This document shows, one piece after another, positions 1 through 11,753 of a stretch of 64,000 nt of DNA. Both the position numbers and the translations under genes were made by a program. The DNA lies in NCBI GenBank assembly GCA_016630905.1, contig WBMQ01000002.1, positions 806,001 through 870,000 of the forward strand, written 5' to 3'. The DNA comes from Capillidium heterosporum. Its lineage: Eukaryota > Entomophthoromycota > Entomophthoromycetes > Entomophthorales > Capillidiaceae. The notes under the pieces are model-generated. The model searched no databases. It worked only from the letters and a program-made list of their open reading frames with translations, and was not told the origin of the DNA. How positions within the stretch are numbered: the first letter of the stretch is position 1; each line of letters begins with the position of its first letter.

Positions 1-1570
1 GGCAAGTTCATAAGCAGGATACATTCCAACATTACTGAAGTCTATCAGCTCAAAACATATATATAAAAGGTAATATTTGGGCCTTATTGGTGCCGCAATG
101 CATCGTACTTTTACCTAGTTTGTAGCCCTGTCTTCAAAGATCTAGGAGCTAACTTGCGATTCAGGCAACTTTTGCACTTCAAATTCGGCCGCATTTCGAT
201 TCGGGTCTAGAATAGAACTTATATTACTGTGATCGACAAATAATTTGAGGGCACAAATTTTGCCAACATTTTCTCGACCGATTAATACCTTTATTGGACT
301 GGCTAGGTAGCTGGTTTTCATATAGTGGAATGTTGATATAAGTAGGCATCATACACTGCATATATACTATTTGGAGTTTATTTATATATACCATAATGTT
401 TGTGGTTGGGTTTTATCTTAAACGATCTTAGTTTCGCTTTTAGAATATATTAATTGTTGCCATTTCTTTGTAGGATTAGTTGAAGCAAAACTCCCTTTAA
501 GGTAGGTTACGATACACACACAAGCTAAAATAGGATATATTATTGCTAGTTTTAAGCCTTTTCCGATGGGTTGCTGTGTACTCTTCGGTGCGACGGATAG
601 TAATCATTAATTGAAATGGAAGATGGCCGCTATACTGAGACCTATAGCACTAGTAGTATGTCTTATACTTTTTATGGCTTATTGGGTTAGTGTTTAGGGG
701 TTGGTTAATTAAATGTTTACAAGTTAAGCTACTGTACGAGCATTGGAAAGTAAGAGCTACTTCCTTAAATGTACATTATGTCTAATTAATGGGATGCTTA
801 AAAGACCAATTTAGCATATGTGTCGGAGATTGAATGAAACTTTACTAATTGGTAATGGTTCATATATATCATATAGTCTTATTTTCGATACTACTTTTGT
901 TTTGGCTTGGAATCATTTACTCAATCCACTACCTTTTAAAGCTTACACTAATGAATCCGCTTATACTATACCTATAAGCACTATTGATACAATTACAAAT
1001 ACTAATTTACCAAGTGTAAATCAATGTATATAGACATACTATCTAAAACCTTGATTAGTTATAGTATTCTAGCATTTTAGTAGAACTTAAGAATCGGAAA
1101 AATATGCATTCAAACAACCTAGATCTAAAGGTAATTTGTGCTAAAATACAGTAAAGCTTATAGCAGGAGATCCAGAGTAGCTTTTCGCTAACCAAAATTT
1201 CCAAACTGAAGTAATAATCCTTTATTCGAATTTACTAGGAACATTTGATTTGAAAACTATAAGAAAGTATGTCCAGTAAATTCGAATGGAGGGAGTTTTT
1301 TTATTAATTCTAACTCAAATTAGAAATGGTGTGCAAATTGCTTTGTAAATACAGCAGCATAGTTCCATATCTAGTGCATCTATTTACTGCAAATTATAAA
1401 CTAAAATAAATGTTGGATTTATACCATAAAGTCCCAGTAGAATCCTTCCTTTCTTTCTTTAACTATTCCTTTTAAGATGCCTTCTCTTACAGATAATGCT
1501 ATAATGGTCTTAAAATTCTGCTGTAAAATAAAAGAGGCACTACAAAAGTAAGCCCAAACAAGTTTGAAAT
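1..1570. other. AT-rich non-coding stretch at window edge
   Basis: I see no gene here that I can support. Short open frames (for example 818-1033) have low-complexity composition, no recognisable domain and no neighbouring exon in a compatible frame. The one structured item is an inverted repeat: 13 identical bases at 1224-1236 and, reversed and complemented, at 1275-1287, inside a longer imperfect arm of about 20 bp. The dispersed repeat described next begins at the right end. Confidence 0.6.
1224..1287. repeat. Inverted repeat with 38-nt loop
   Basis: ATTCGAATTTACT at 1224-1236 is answered by its exact reverse complement at 1275-1287. With mismatches the arms extend to about 20 bp. A transcript of either strand could fold into a hairpin. 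The right arm is followed by a run of seven T at about 1295, so it resembles a terminator or an old element end. No gene is close enough to assign a role. Confidence 0.6.
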
Positions 1571-2282
1571 CGTCGGGAAGCGTTTACAAAGAATGTCTAT
1601 TAGCAGGAGTTAACTAAGGAGCGACAGTAGTCAATACTTCATAAAGGCTAAAGAAATTGACTACAAGGCTATATAAGAATGAAGCTCGTGGTTGGTGTTT
1701 GATTCAGAGATGGTGGACTAGCAGGAATACTCTAATCCTAGCCATGAGGCTAAGAAGTGTAGTAGGATTTATTGGTTTAATTGAGCTCCAGGGCTTGGTT
1801 CAGATCGGTTCTATGGTTCGGTTCAGGTTGGTATAACTCTCTGGTATGGAGGGATACTAGTTCCTGATTCCAAGTTATACTATCAGCAGTGAATTTATAC
1901 TATATCGATAGCAGAAGTATCAAATGTTCAAAACGTTTATTTAATAATTACTTAACCTACTATTAAGTTCATTGTGTGCCTTATATAGGTTTCTAGTCTT
2001 CAGTAGTAGGTACTCTGGATATCGGTGGTTAGCGTTTTACCTAACCTCCAGTACCAATGTCCATAGTGTTATTCTGAGCAATCTTCAAGAACTTCAGGTA
2101 ATGCAGAGGGATTAGAAACAGTCAATGCTAAATTATAGCGCTTGATTCATGCTAAAGGGAAAGTGAAAGTGAATTTCTAGCATTGATAAGGTAGATGCCG
2201 GACTTGTAGTCTATGGATTTGGGATATAAACTTGAATTTTGGCTATTAAGCGAAGCTACAGCTGATTTAGAAAGATTTCCTT
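1571..2282 (+). repeat. Dispersed ~0.7 kb repeat, copy A
   Basis: This stretch is closely related over its whole length to the reverse complement of 47879-48563. The best-kept blocks are near 1898-1924 (one difference in about 28 bases), near 1978 around CCTTATATAGG, and the final segment 2220-2282 ending in GATTTAGAAAGATTTCCTT. By eye identity is roughly three quarters, so both copies are old. Neither copy holds a credible reading frame. A TATA-like GGCTATATAA lies about 95 bases in. The size, internal TATA and lack of coding would fit a solo long terminal repeat, a MITE or a SINE-like family. Clear terminal repeats and target-site duplications are not visible, so the family is left open. 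Confidence 0.75.
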
Positions 2283-2632
2283 GGAAATATAGTATATCAA
2301 GCTATACTAAGCTTAATAATACTTTTATTAGTAAATTAGCAATATCGAATCCTATTTCTAATATTGAGGTTTAGTAAATGGAGCTATAAAGGCTTATAGA
2401 AAGTAATCTTTCATTTTTGAAGGTCTTGGAGCACATCTAGAGATCTCAAATCTTCTATTCTAAACCAACAAAATCATGAAACCTAAAAGTTTACAAGACG
2501 TGGCAAAAGCTATTCTTAGAAACTTTCAACATTCAGAAATACAAAATTAATACAGGTGAGACTTGGCGTAAGGTTACCATTTTAAACCCTCAGTACATCA
2601 ACTTAACGCAACATAAGTAAAAGGTTGAAGGT
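2283..2632. other. Spacer upstream of PIG-N gene
   Basis: AT-rich spacer between the repeat and the PIG-N start codon. No open frame or structured element stands out. It should hold the PIG-N promoter, but I see no clear TATA box at a fixed distance. Confidence 0.5.
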
Positions 2633-5600
2633 ATGGTATCAAAACTTAGCTACCTAAACGTCATTATCGTTGGGCTGATCTTCCACATCAGCTACTTCTT
2701 CACCATCTTCGATATCTATTTCATTTCACCTTTAGTCTTCGTCCCAACTCAGCATCGCCTTACAACCATTGAACCCCCAGCTACTCGGTTGGTCCTTATC
2801 GTAGGTAAATGAGTATACACTTATCTTGAGCTTAACTTGTATTTCTAACTTTAGGTGATGGATTACGAGCCGACACATTGTTTAGAAATGACCATCGGTT
2901 CATCGACCCTAAGCACCAAAACAAAAACGGGGTGCTAGCCCCATACCTCCATTCAATTATAGCTAGCAATGGAAGCTACGGAGTTTCACACACTAGAGTA
3001 CCGACTGAATCACGACCTGGTCACGTCGCTATCATAGCTGGCTTCTACGAAGATGTATCAGCAGTAACCAAAGGTAAGCTTAGCTTCAACAAAGTTTTAA
3101 TTTTCAGGTTGGAAGCTGAACCCAATCGATTTTGATTCACTCTTCAACCAGTCGTCGACAACTTTATCTTTTGGAAGCCCCGACATCTTACCCATGTTCA
3201 AACTCGGTGCCACTGACCCAGATCGTATCCATACTTACATGTATTCCGAAGAAGATGAGAATTTTAACAAAGGTACATTTATGAGCATTACATGTTTTAA
3301 TGAATTAGACCCACGGCTTCTTGATAAGTGGGTGTTCGATAAGGTGGACGAGCTTTTGGATGAAGCTAGTAGGAACGCAACGTTGGACGCCGAGCTACGA
3401 CGCCCCAAACTGGTTTGGTTCCTGCATATGTTAGGGTTAGATACCGCTGGACATGCTTTCCGTCCGCATAGGGATGAGTACCGGTTAGCTCTAACTCACC
3501 TCGACGAAGGGCTTAAGAAGCTAACTGCCAAGCTTGACAAATTTTACGGCGACGATAAAACCGCCTACCTATTCACTGCCGATCACGGTATGAGTAACCA
3601 GGGAAGTCACTGGCGATGGACATCCCGATAACACTCGTACCCCAGTCGTCGCCTGGGGTGCTGGGATCGAGGGCCCGCAAAAAAGTGCGCCCATTCTTGC
3701 TGGTCAGCCCGGGTACGATCCATTGGTGGTAGGCTGGGATGACGTCCAAAAATTCAAACGTAAAGATGTATTACAGGCCGATCTAGCCCCACTCATGGTA
3801 GTTTATGTTAGATAAATGAAAGTTAATTGGTTTCTAGGCAGCCCTAATTGGAGTAAACTATCCCATGAACTCAGTTGGTGTATTGCCCATTGACTACTTG
3901 AATGGAGATTCCAAATTCAAAGCCGAATCCAGCCTAGTCAACGCAAAGCAGGTTATGGAGCAGTACCTCAAAAAGCATGGTATATATTTCTACCTTCTTG
4001 ATTTAATTTATATTTACTAGCAATTAAACGTGATCACGAACTCTGGTTCAGACCATTTAAACCGTTGGCTGACCAAACGGAAGCTAAAATCCAAGCCATT
4101 GAAGGATTGATCGTTAAAGGTGAGTTCGAGGAGGCTGAATTGAAATGCAAAGAGTTGATCGAACTTTGCTTGCAGGGTCTCCGATATCTACAGACGTAAT
4201 TTTATCTATATATTGTAACTGATCCCTTTGAGCTAGCTATGACTGGTTGTTCCTAAGAACTATCGTCACTTTGGGATACCTTGGTTGGATTGCCTACTGT
4301 ACTTTATCACTCCTTGCTGCCTTTACTCAGTTAGATGTAACCCCATCTGGCTTACCAGTAATATCAATCTTTTACCTAAATCTAACAAGAAGTAGATCCA
4401 TCCTCTAGTTGCGGTAACTGGTGCTAGTTTGTTGACAGTTTTGTATCTACAAGTTTCGCCATACTCCTATTATGGATACCTGGCTTTCCCTATCTATTTC
4501 TGGAACTATGTTCTACGCCGATCACCAAGCCTTCTATACAACAACAAACTTGGTGATAGCTACAGTGACCTGCTTGTTGGTGGGGGCATGACTCTGGTTT
4601 GCCTAGTGGGATTGGTAAACCATTTATTTTTTGATATTTACTAAATATCCTTTTAGGTGGCAAGTTACTTTTACCGTTCGGTACTCACTGCCATGGCTTT
4701 GGGAGGAGCTATTTGGCCACTTGTTAGATACCAAAAACTGATTACCAAGCATAACTTCATAATACCAAAGTGGGCGGTAGCATGCTGCTTCATAGCCATC
4801 TTCCCCATCCTGCCGGTTGAAAAGGAGGAGAGTTTACTTTTAATGTAAAATTTTGTTATTTCGCTTTACTTAGTGGATTTTAGTGGTCTAGGAGGCTTCC
4901 TTGTTATCCTTACAGGGTTATGGGCCTACTTGCATGCCGATCAACTTACTTTGCTCGCCGCTCAACCTAGCCTTTCACAATTAACATCAACCTACAACCT
5001 GAAAGATTATACTCAGGATGATGAAACCAAACAGGTGCGAAGTTCTCTTCTCGTCCAAGTAAGCCTTTTAAATCGCCATATACTAAATTGTACATATAGT
5101 TAGGCTTGGTGGCATTGAGTGTACTCCAAATGGCTATCAGTGGATTCAAGCTTCAAAAGCGTGAGCTCGTCGACCCGTCTATCCATTATTTGGGATGGTT
5201 TGTTATCATCGCTAGTTTAGGGTACCTTACCTTTACTATACGGAACACCATTCCTCGTCATTATAAGTTCCGATTGCTAACCATCTATCTTGCCTTTGCC
5301 CCAATCTATGTCATTCTAAGTATCTCGTAAGTTGTCTCTGATTCAAAATCACTAATTATTTATTTTAAAATTCAGCTACGAAGTTATCTTCTACGTAGCG
5401 TTTTACTTGGTTCTGACCATCTGGTTAGATTTAGAACGAGCTATTTTCAGTGATCAAGGCATCTCTAAAGTAAATTGACCTTTATAAAATTTCTAAAGTA
5501 ACACTAGGCAAAGCCGACTATTGCTGACGGCTATCGCAGCCTTCAACTGTTCGATTTAAGGCCAGCTGTTACCTTCCTGTTCTTAATCAACATGGGCTTC

Positions 5601-6008
5601 TTTGGAACTGGCAACGTAGCATCGGTCTCGAGCTTTTCACTGGAAGCAGTCTATCGACTTACCGTTGTATTCGACGCCTTTCTGATGGGATCCCTACTAG
5701 TGGTTAAGATTTTAGTACCGTTTTTTGTGCTGGCAGCAGCACTCAACCTGCAGGGCATGCAGACCGGACTTCCAGCTCCAGCGGCCTTCATTCTGGCGCT
5801 GAGTTTGAGTGATTGGATGACTTTGCAGTTCTTCTACCTAGTCAAAGATTACGGCAGTTGGCTGGAAATTGGAGTCACCATCTCCCACTTCACTATCAAC
5901 TCCTTATTCATATTTTTCGTCTCATTGCTCTACCTTCTCTCCCAACCTCTAGTTAGGAATGCGGTATATAGGGCACTTCCAACTAAGGAGATGGGCAAGA
6001 TACAGTAA
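2633..6008 (+). CDS. MCD4: GPI ethanolamine phosphate transferase 1 (PIG-N/Mcd4)
   Basis: This ER membrane enzyme adds ethanolamine phosphate to the first mannose of GPI precursors. The reading starts [20 protein letters not shown], a signal-anchor helix. It runs into an alkaline-phosphatase-like lumenal domain with the metal-binding segment LVLIVGDGLRAD across the first intron, then [16 protein letters not shown] and [12 protein letters not shown] long C-terminal half has many membrane helices, for example residues around [14 protein letters not shown], and ends at 6008. I infer about twelve short introns; the clearest are 2805-2854, 3074-3107 and 3273-3308. The length, about 950 residues, suits the family. 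Oddity: at 3611 one extra base separates GSH from [11 protein letters not shown], the universally kept catalytic motif. The 0 frame stops at 3629-3631, while homology continues without loss in the +1 frame. Confidence 0.93.
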
Positions 6009-6430
6009 TTTATTTACTGGAATATGGTCGAAAATAAATTTCAATTTCGAGACATTCAATTTGTAAACTACCAATATATTGTTCCTATTACGGCAATTTC
6101 ACATTCCAGTTCGTAGAAAGTATACCTTGAAGAATCACAATAGTATCCAATCAATTAAATCAGCACTTTAATGAATATTGGTTGGCTATCCTTTAGCTAT
6201 TTTCCAACTAAGGACAATACAAGCACTTGTAATTTATTGCTTTTGCAAACAATAGCAGTTCGCAATTAATTTTTTAGTGAAATGCCAATTCCAGGCTATA
6301 GAGTTGGTCTTATACTTTACTTACCCAACCTTCTTGGATACCACCCAAAGCTCACCTGTCCATATCGCCGGGCTTAGAATATACAGGAATTACATCCACA
6401 TAGTACATACAATACTTAATAACATAGTTT
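6009..6430. other. Spacer between PIG-N and Csc1 genes
   Basis: An AT-rich spacer of about 420 bp between two genes on the same strand. It must hold the PIG-N 3' end and the Csc1 promoter. A 73-residue open frame at 6277-6498 overlaps the Csc1 start in another frame and shows no domain, so I do not call it. Confidence 0.5.
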
Positions 6431-9135
6431 ATGAGCATGACTACGAACTCAACAAGCTTCGGCTGGGCAGATTTACTACCTGGTCTCGATCGTCATGACA
6501 AGCTACCGGGTGGATTTATAGCTCAAGCTAACTCAACTAGAGATTGCCTAAGTCAACTTGTATTAGCTTCGATACTAGGCCTAGTTAGCTTTCTACTATT
6601 TTCAGCATTTAGACTAATATGGCCCAACTTTTTCTCCAGTCGAACCAAATTAAGCTTGTAGATCTATTTCACAAAACTGTAGTTAACTTTTTACAATAGT
6701 TCACCGCCTCCACCGTTAGGTAAAGGTCTTTTCAGCTGGATATTGCCTGTGCTTCGGCTTAGTGAAAACGAAATTTTGGAGCAGGTTGGTTTAGATGCTT
6801 TGATGGTAATCTAGTTTAAAAATTATATTAGTTAATTTATTTAAAGTACATAAGGTTTTTCAAGATGGCAGCGAAGCTCTTCCTAGGTTGCTCATTGTAT
6901 GGGATGTTTGTATTGGTGCCCATCACTGCGACTGAAGGTAGTTATGAAATTGAAGAGATGAAAGACCTAGTCAAGCTATGGTCTATTCATACCATCGATT
7001 CTGGGTCTTACAAGTTAATAGCCCACCTCTTAGCCGTGTACCTGTTCGTAGTTTTCTTTTTTTACCTCATGGCAAAAGAATACAGAGCGTATGCCAACTT
7101 ACGATGGCAGCATCTTCTCTCTCACAAGCACACTGCCACTTCACGCACCATAATGGTAGAGAATTTGCCAAAAACGGTAACCGACAACCAAACTCTGATA
7201 AATCATTTTGACCAATTCAACTTTGGTCAAGTCGAATCAGCCCACCTATGTTTAGCCGTCAACAGGCTAGAAGCATTGGTTAAACGACGATGTATTGCAC
7301 TGCTGCAGTGCGAGTACTTTATTACTAAATGGCTAGGAAATCCTTGCCATCAAAACAATTACGACCCTAATAATATCAGCTTTATAGTGAATCCACCTCC
7401 AAACAGTGACGAGGAGGCGGGTATGCTAGAAAACGGAACTCAAGGACTTCAATTCTCTGGTCCTAGACCTACTACAAAGAGTGGATTTCTGGGTCTGTTT
7501 GGTAAACCGGTTGACTTGATTCAAGTAAGTTGTTTAATATATCAAACTCACCTTAGTTAGTCATATTACCATCGATTCCAATCTCTGGATGAGAAAGTGC
7601 AAAGGGTGCGATCCCAGAATCGAAACTTCCATGCATCAAGAACAGGTTTTGTAACATTCAAGTCGATTGAAGCTGCCCACATGGCTGCCCAAACCATCCA
7701 CGACAGCAAACCATTCAAGTGCAAGTCCGACTTAGCCCCAGAGCCTATCGATTTGTTCTGGCCCAATCTATCGATACAATACCAAGACCAACTGATTAGA
7801 TCTGTTGTTGTTGCTTTACTGATGGTGCTGATTTTACTGTTCTGGGGGATTCCAATAAGTTTTACTGCATCACTCCTAAGTATGGATCGACTGACCAGAA
7901 CTTTCCCTTTCTTGGATACGCTGAAGACAGCTTCGCCATCGATATATGCTATGCTAAAGGCATCGCTACCCACATTCACCACGATCGCCTTCATTACCTT
8001 GACCCCCTATCTGTTCACAGCCCTGTCTATCGTACAAGGTTGCAAGTCTATTTCTCAGATTGAGCGCAAAACCTTCTCCAAGCACTTTCTGTTTCTCTTG
8101 GTCAACGTTTTGTTGGTTTTCACCGTTTCTAACTCCGTCTGGAAAAGCTACGATGGGCGAAATAACGATATATCCAAATACTCTTAATCTTGGCCAAAGC
8201 GCTATCCGATGTGGCCCCTTTCTTTGTAAACTACGTAGTGTTGCAAGGTATCGGCTTCTTCCCATTTCAGCTTCTACAGTTTGGTCCATCCATGTACTAC
8301 CTTTGGGTTTCGATATTTACCACCACTCCCAGAGATTATGCCGGATTGTTTACCTTCCCCAGTGTTAACTGACTATGGCTGGTTGGTTGGCCAGCCTCTT
8401 ATCATATTTGTCATCACGTTAACTTATTCAACCGTATGCCCAGTCATCCTACTGGCTGGATCAGCCTACTTCCTACTAGGATTCTTTGTAAATCAGTACT
8501 GCCTAGTCTACGTCTACTACCGTCGCTACGAATCGGGAGGACTTATATTTCCGCTGATGTTCCGACGGTGCATACTAGGCCTGTTCTTGTTGGAACTGAC
8601 GATGGCTGGACAGTTTATATTGAAGCGGATGTCCTACTTGGCATTTGCATTGCTGCCGCTGATCATGACTACCGTCATCTTCGCTTGGTATATCCCGACC
8701 GCCTATCCCCACTCCTGCAAGTATCTTCCCAACAATTTGTTGGTTCAAGGGGACGATTGTGAAGCCGTTGATGAAGGTAGTGGTGTTGCTGAATCTTCGC
8801 CTAGATCATCCTTATCTAGCCGATCGTTACGATCCAGTATGATTCCTCCACCACGACAATCTATTGAATTGGATATCAACGCGAATTTAAGTTTCGGTGA
8901 GGAAACCCGGCTCTTTCAAGAACCTCAAGCTTTAGCTACTGGCGAATCCGACTATGCTTTTGCGACCCACCGACACTATTCAGCCAACTATGCTCGGCCT
9001 GATGACTATACGGATTACTCCCAATCGACTATGGTCGGTTACTATGGAGTACTGGATTCCAGTTTGGGTACCTATGCCAACCCAGCTCTGCATGGTAAGC
9101 TGCCAAGCCTGTGGTTACCGATAAAGAAAGCCTAG
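6431..9135 (+). CDS. CSC1: Csc1/OSCA/TMEM63-type calcium-permeable stress-gated channel
   Basis: This is a mechanosensitive or osmosensitive cation channel of the plasma membrane or endomembranes. Exon 1 (6431-6657) gives an N-terminal helix. After introns the family motif YIRFFKMAAKLFLG appears, using the acceptor just before TACATAAGG at about 6849. A cytosolic RNA-binding-like loop follows (SRTIMVENLPKTVTDNQTL, then GFVTFKSIEAAHMAAQ). The pore region then has several membrane helices (FFVNYVVLQGIGFFPFQLLQ, YGWLVGQPLIIFVITLTYS) before a hydrophilic tail rich in Ser, Tyr and Asp. The length is about 855 residues. Oddities: near 8160-8195 the frame changes by a net +2 (or -1) just before the LAKALSDVAPFF helix. 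At about 8370 one extra base sits between FTFPSVN and the conserved YGW motif. No intron with plausible splice sites explains either. Confidence 0.88.
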
Positions 9136-10221
9136 GGTCAGAGTCAGAATTAGAATTGGTGAGGCCTATTCAGATTTAGGTATTCATTTCTCAGCTGGAA
9201 TTCTCATATCTATTATCAGCAAGGTGAGGTTTTAAGTCAGTTTGGTTTAATTCGCATGTAGATACAGATCAGTCTACACCTATTTTAGTATGTATAAAGT
9301 AATGTTAAAATCACCACACTAACACTATATATATCCACTATTTTGCATTAGCCCTAGTTTATATATTAGATAATAAAAGCAGCAATACTATGGATAGATC
9401 AATCAAATCATTAATATAGGCTCTATTTGAAAAGGCAGTTTGGTTTTAAATGATTTACCTTTGATTTAAAACACTAGTGATATATATCAGATCGAGCCTA
9501 TTTAAACGCCAGCCTTGAGATATAATAAAGGTGTCCAAGCCTCTGGTCTATTAGTACGTTATACTTTTGAAAGTCATTTATAATCGATGGTTCTAAGTGA
9601 CATTCTCAAATAGATATCTACATCTGGCTCATCAAACTTACAAGTAGTGCTTTTTTAATGCTTTAGAAATTATAAAATACATCATAGCCTACGTTTTGAT
9701 ACATGAAGGATTTAAATATAAGCTACCTGTACAACGTACATTTTAAGGTAACCTGGTATGTGTTTAGTTATCGATTAACATCGAGTTTGATGCTGTTATA
9801 CGAATTTTAGAACTATCAAAATAAATCCATAGAAAATAGTTTAAAGTACCAGTAAAATAAATATCTTTACCAGCACGGAGATCTGGGAGATTTTACCTTA
9901 GGTCAGTGGTATCAAACCAACTGCTCATATAAAGTAAATTTTGGAAAAATAAGCTATCGTAAGCTGCATTGTATACACTACAAATAAACCCTTTCGATAT
10001 AATCAAATAGTATTTAATGTATAACAGATGGCTGTAAAAGTATCTTTAAATGGTAATATATCTAGCATTGAAAATTTTAAATGTGTTTGAGTAGACAAGG
10101 CGCTTCAACTAGTTTAACTATCTATGCTCAACAAATAATTTCCAAATTCTACTTTTACAATCCAATAACAATAGCAATGTAAATATAAATATAGGTCGAC
10201 TATTGTCGCACGTACGTCATT
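9136..10221. other. Convergent AT-rich spacer
   Basis: About 1.1 kb between the 3' ends of the Csc1 and Skt5-like genes. I see no coding potential, tRNA or strong repeat. A weak inverted repeat (ATAGGCTC near 9416 and GAGCCTAT near 9494) frames about 75 bases. Confidence 0.5.
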
Positions 10222-11753
10222 TCACGAAATCACACAGGTACCTTTGTCCTTACTCTTCTTGTTGTTCTTATCTCGAATACTACCTATCTCGGAGCGACTC
10301 AAGGCTGGTGCAAAGTCAGCCTGCTTGAGTCGGTTCTTGGCATCTTTGTTGCCATTTTTTGCAGCCTTCTGGTACCACTCCATAGCAACTTTCATATCCC
10401 GATCAACACCGACGCCAACCTCATAGTAATGACCCATGGCGTACTCTGCCTTGGAAAGCTTATGGTCGGCCGCTTTTTGACACCAGTGTAAAGCGAGCTG
10501 ATCGTTCTGCTCCAACGCTCCAGGTGCCCCCGTAAAGTACCATCCACTCAACGCCAATTGAGCTTCGGGATGGTCCGATTTAGCTGCGCTGGTATAGTAC
10601 TCAATCGATAAAGATGGGTCGACTGGGAACCCATGCTCTCCGAACTCATAGCAGAATCCAATTTTGGATTGGGCCGAGACGTACCCCAAGTTTCGCTGCC
10701 TTGAGTAGATACTCGCGCCCTTCCACTTCATCGCGAATTCCTAGGTCAACTTCATACAGGCCTAGTAGAATTAGAGCCCACACATAAGCACCTCTAGGAC
10801 AGCTGGCGTTGGCTTCAGCCGCTGACCTACGTAGGTAGAATTGGGCGTTCTTGTGGTTGATGCCTAGCTTCAGTTCGCCATAAATGTAGGCAACTCCTAA
10901 TCTCTAATAAAAAATTGGAATATTAGTAACTTGGCAACAAATTTAGACTTACATAGTTGGATGAAGGGTCCGCTAATGCAGCAGCCTTCTTGTAGTAAGC
11001 TATGGCACGTGTAAAATCTTTCTTGCGCTCGTAGTGATACCCTATCTTGTCCATAGCTGATGGGTAGCCCAGCTTGGCAGCACTGAGGTACAACGAAGCA
11101 CTCTTACTCTCGCTTTTCTCGCACCCATACATTTCACTTTGGTGCCACTCAGCTACCATAAATATAGCTTCTGGGTAGTTGAGCTTTTGCATACGCTTGA
11201 TCCAAAATATACCCTCCTTCTCTAGCTTCTTTCCTGCTGTCACGTCATAGGTTGGACTTGCAGCATCCAGCAAATTTTTAGCTGAAGTTAAGAGGTACTT
11301 GCCGAATTCCAGTTGGATTTTGGGGTCGTTAGCTTTCTTGGCGTTTTCACGGTAAACGTCCAACATCTCGTCGTTACCTGATAAAGTTAAAGAGATTTGG
11401 CTTTGGGCCGATGGAAGTGAGGATATCGATTTAGGTCGGCGATGGCTGCGGAAGGAGGAAGGTTCGACAAAGAGTAACGATAGTCGGGCTTCAGTTGATC
11501 CTTCTGAATCCATAAATAGAGAGGAGCTTTTCAGTTCATTCAAGCTGCGTGGCCGTATAGTCGAAGTGTTGCGCTGTAATGGGTTCAATTCTTTGCCGGT
11601 TAAAGGTGGTGAAAGCGCGTGCAGTGCACCTGGGACCATGAGATGGTCGGTAAAGGTGTCGTCCTTCAAGCTCATACTTTTCTCCAGTTGCAGGGACCTA
11701 CGTCGGCTTGCTGTACGGCTTAACTCATCCATGGGTTTTGTTACAGCGATCAT
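10222..11753 (-). CDS. Sel1-repeat chitin synthase activator (Skt5/Chs4-like)
   Basis: Sel1-repeat proteins of the Skt5/Chs4 group recruit and activate chitin synthase III at growth sites. The N-terminal ~120 residues are Ser/Arg-rich and disordered. From about residue 130 onward a series of Sel1 repeats follows, with the pattern A-x-LGYPSAMDKIGYHYE and AEYAMGHYYEVGVGVDRD. One intron lies between DPSSNY and RLGVAYIYGE (about 10905-10953). The protein ends CVIS, a CaaX box for prenylation, as yeast Skt5 also has. The length, about 490 residues, is normal. Oddity: at about 10684 a run of four G on the coding strand adds one base between EYLLKAAKLG and YVSAQSKIGF. The 0 frame stops soon after, but the Sel1 repeat is seamless in the +1 frame. 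Confidence 0.85.

Noticed and set aside
818-1033. 71-residue open frame
   Set aside because: Low complexity, no domain, no splice partners; looks like chance in AT-rich DNA.
4835-4875. 29-nt ultra-short intron in PIG-N
   Set aside because: The 29-nt choice is out of phase; a 42-nt intron with a GTTTAC donor keeps frame and the membrane segment.
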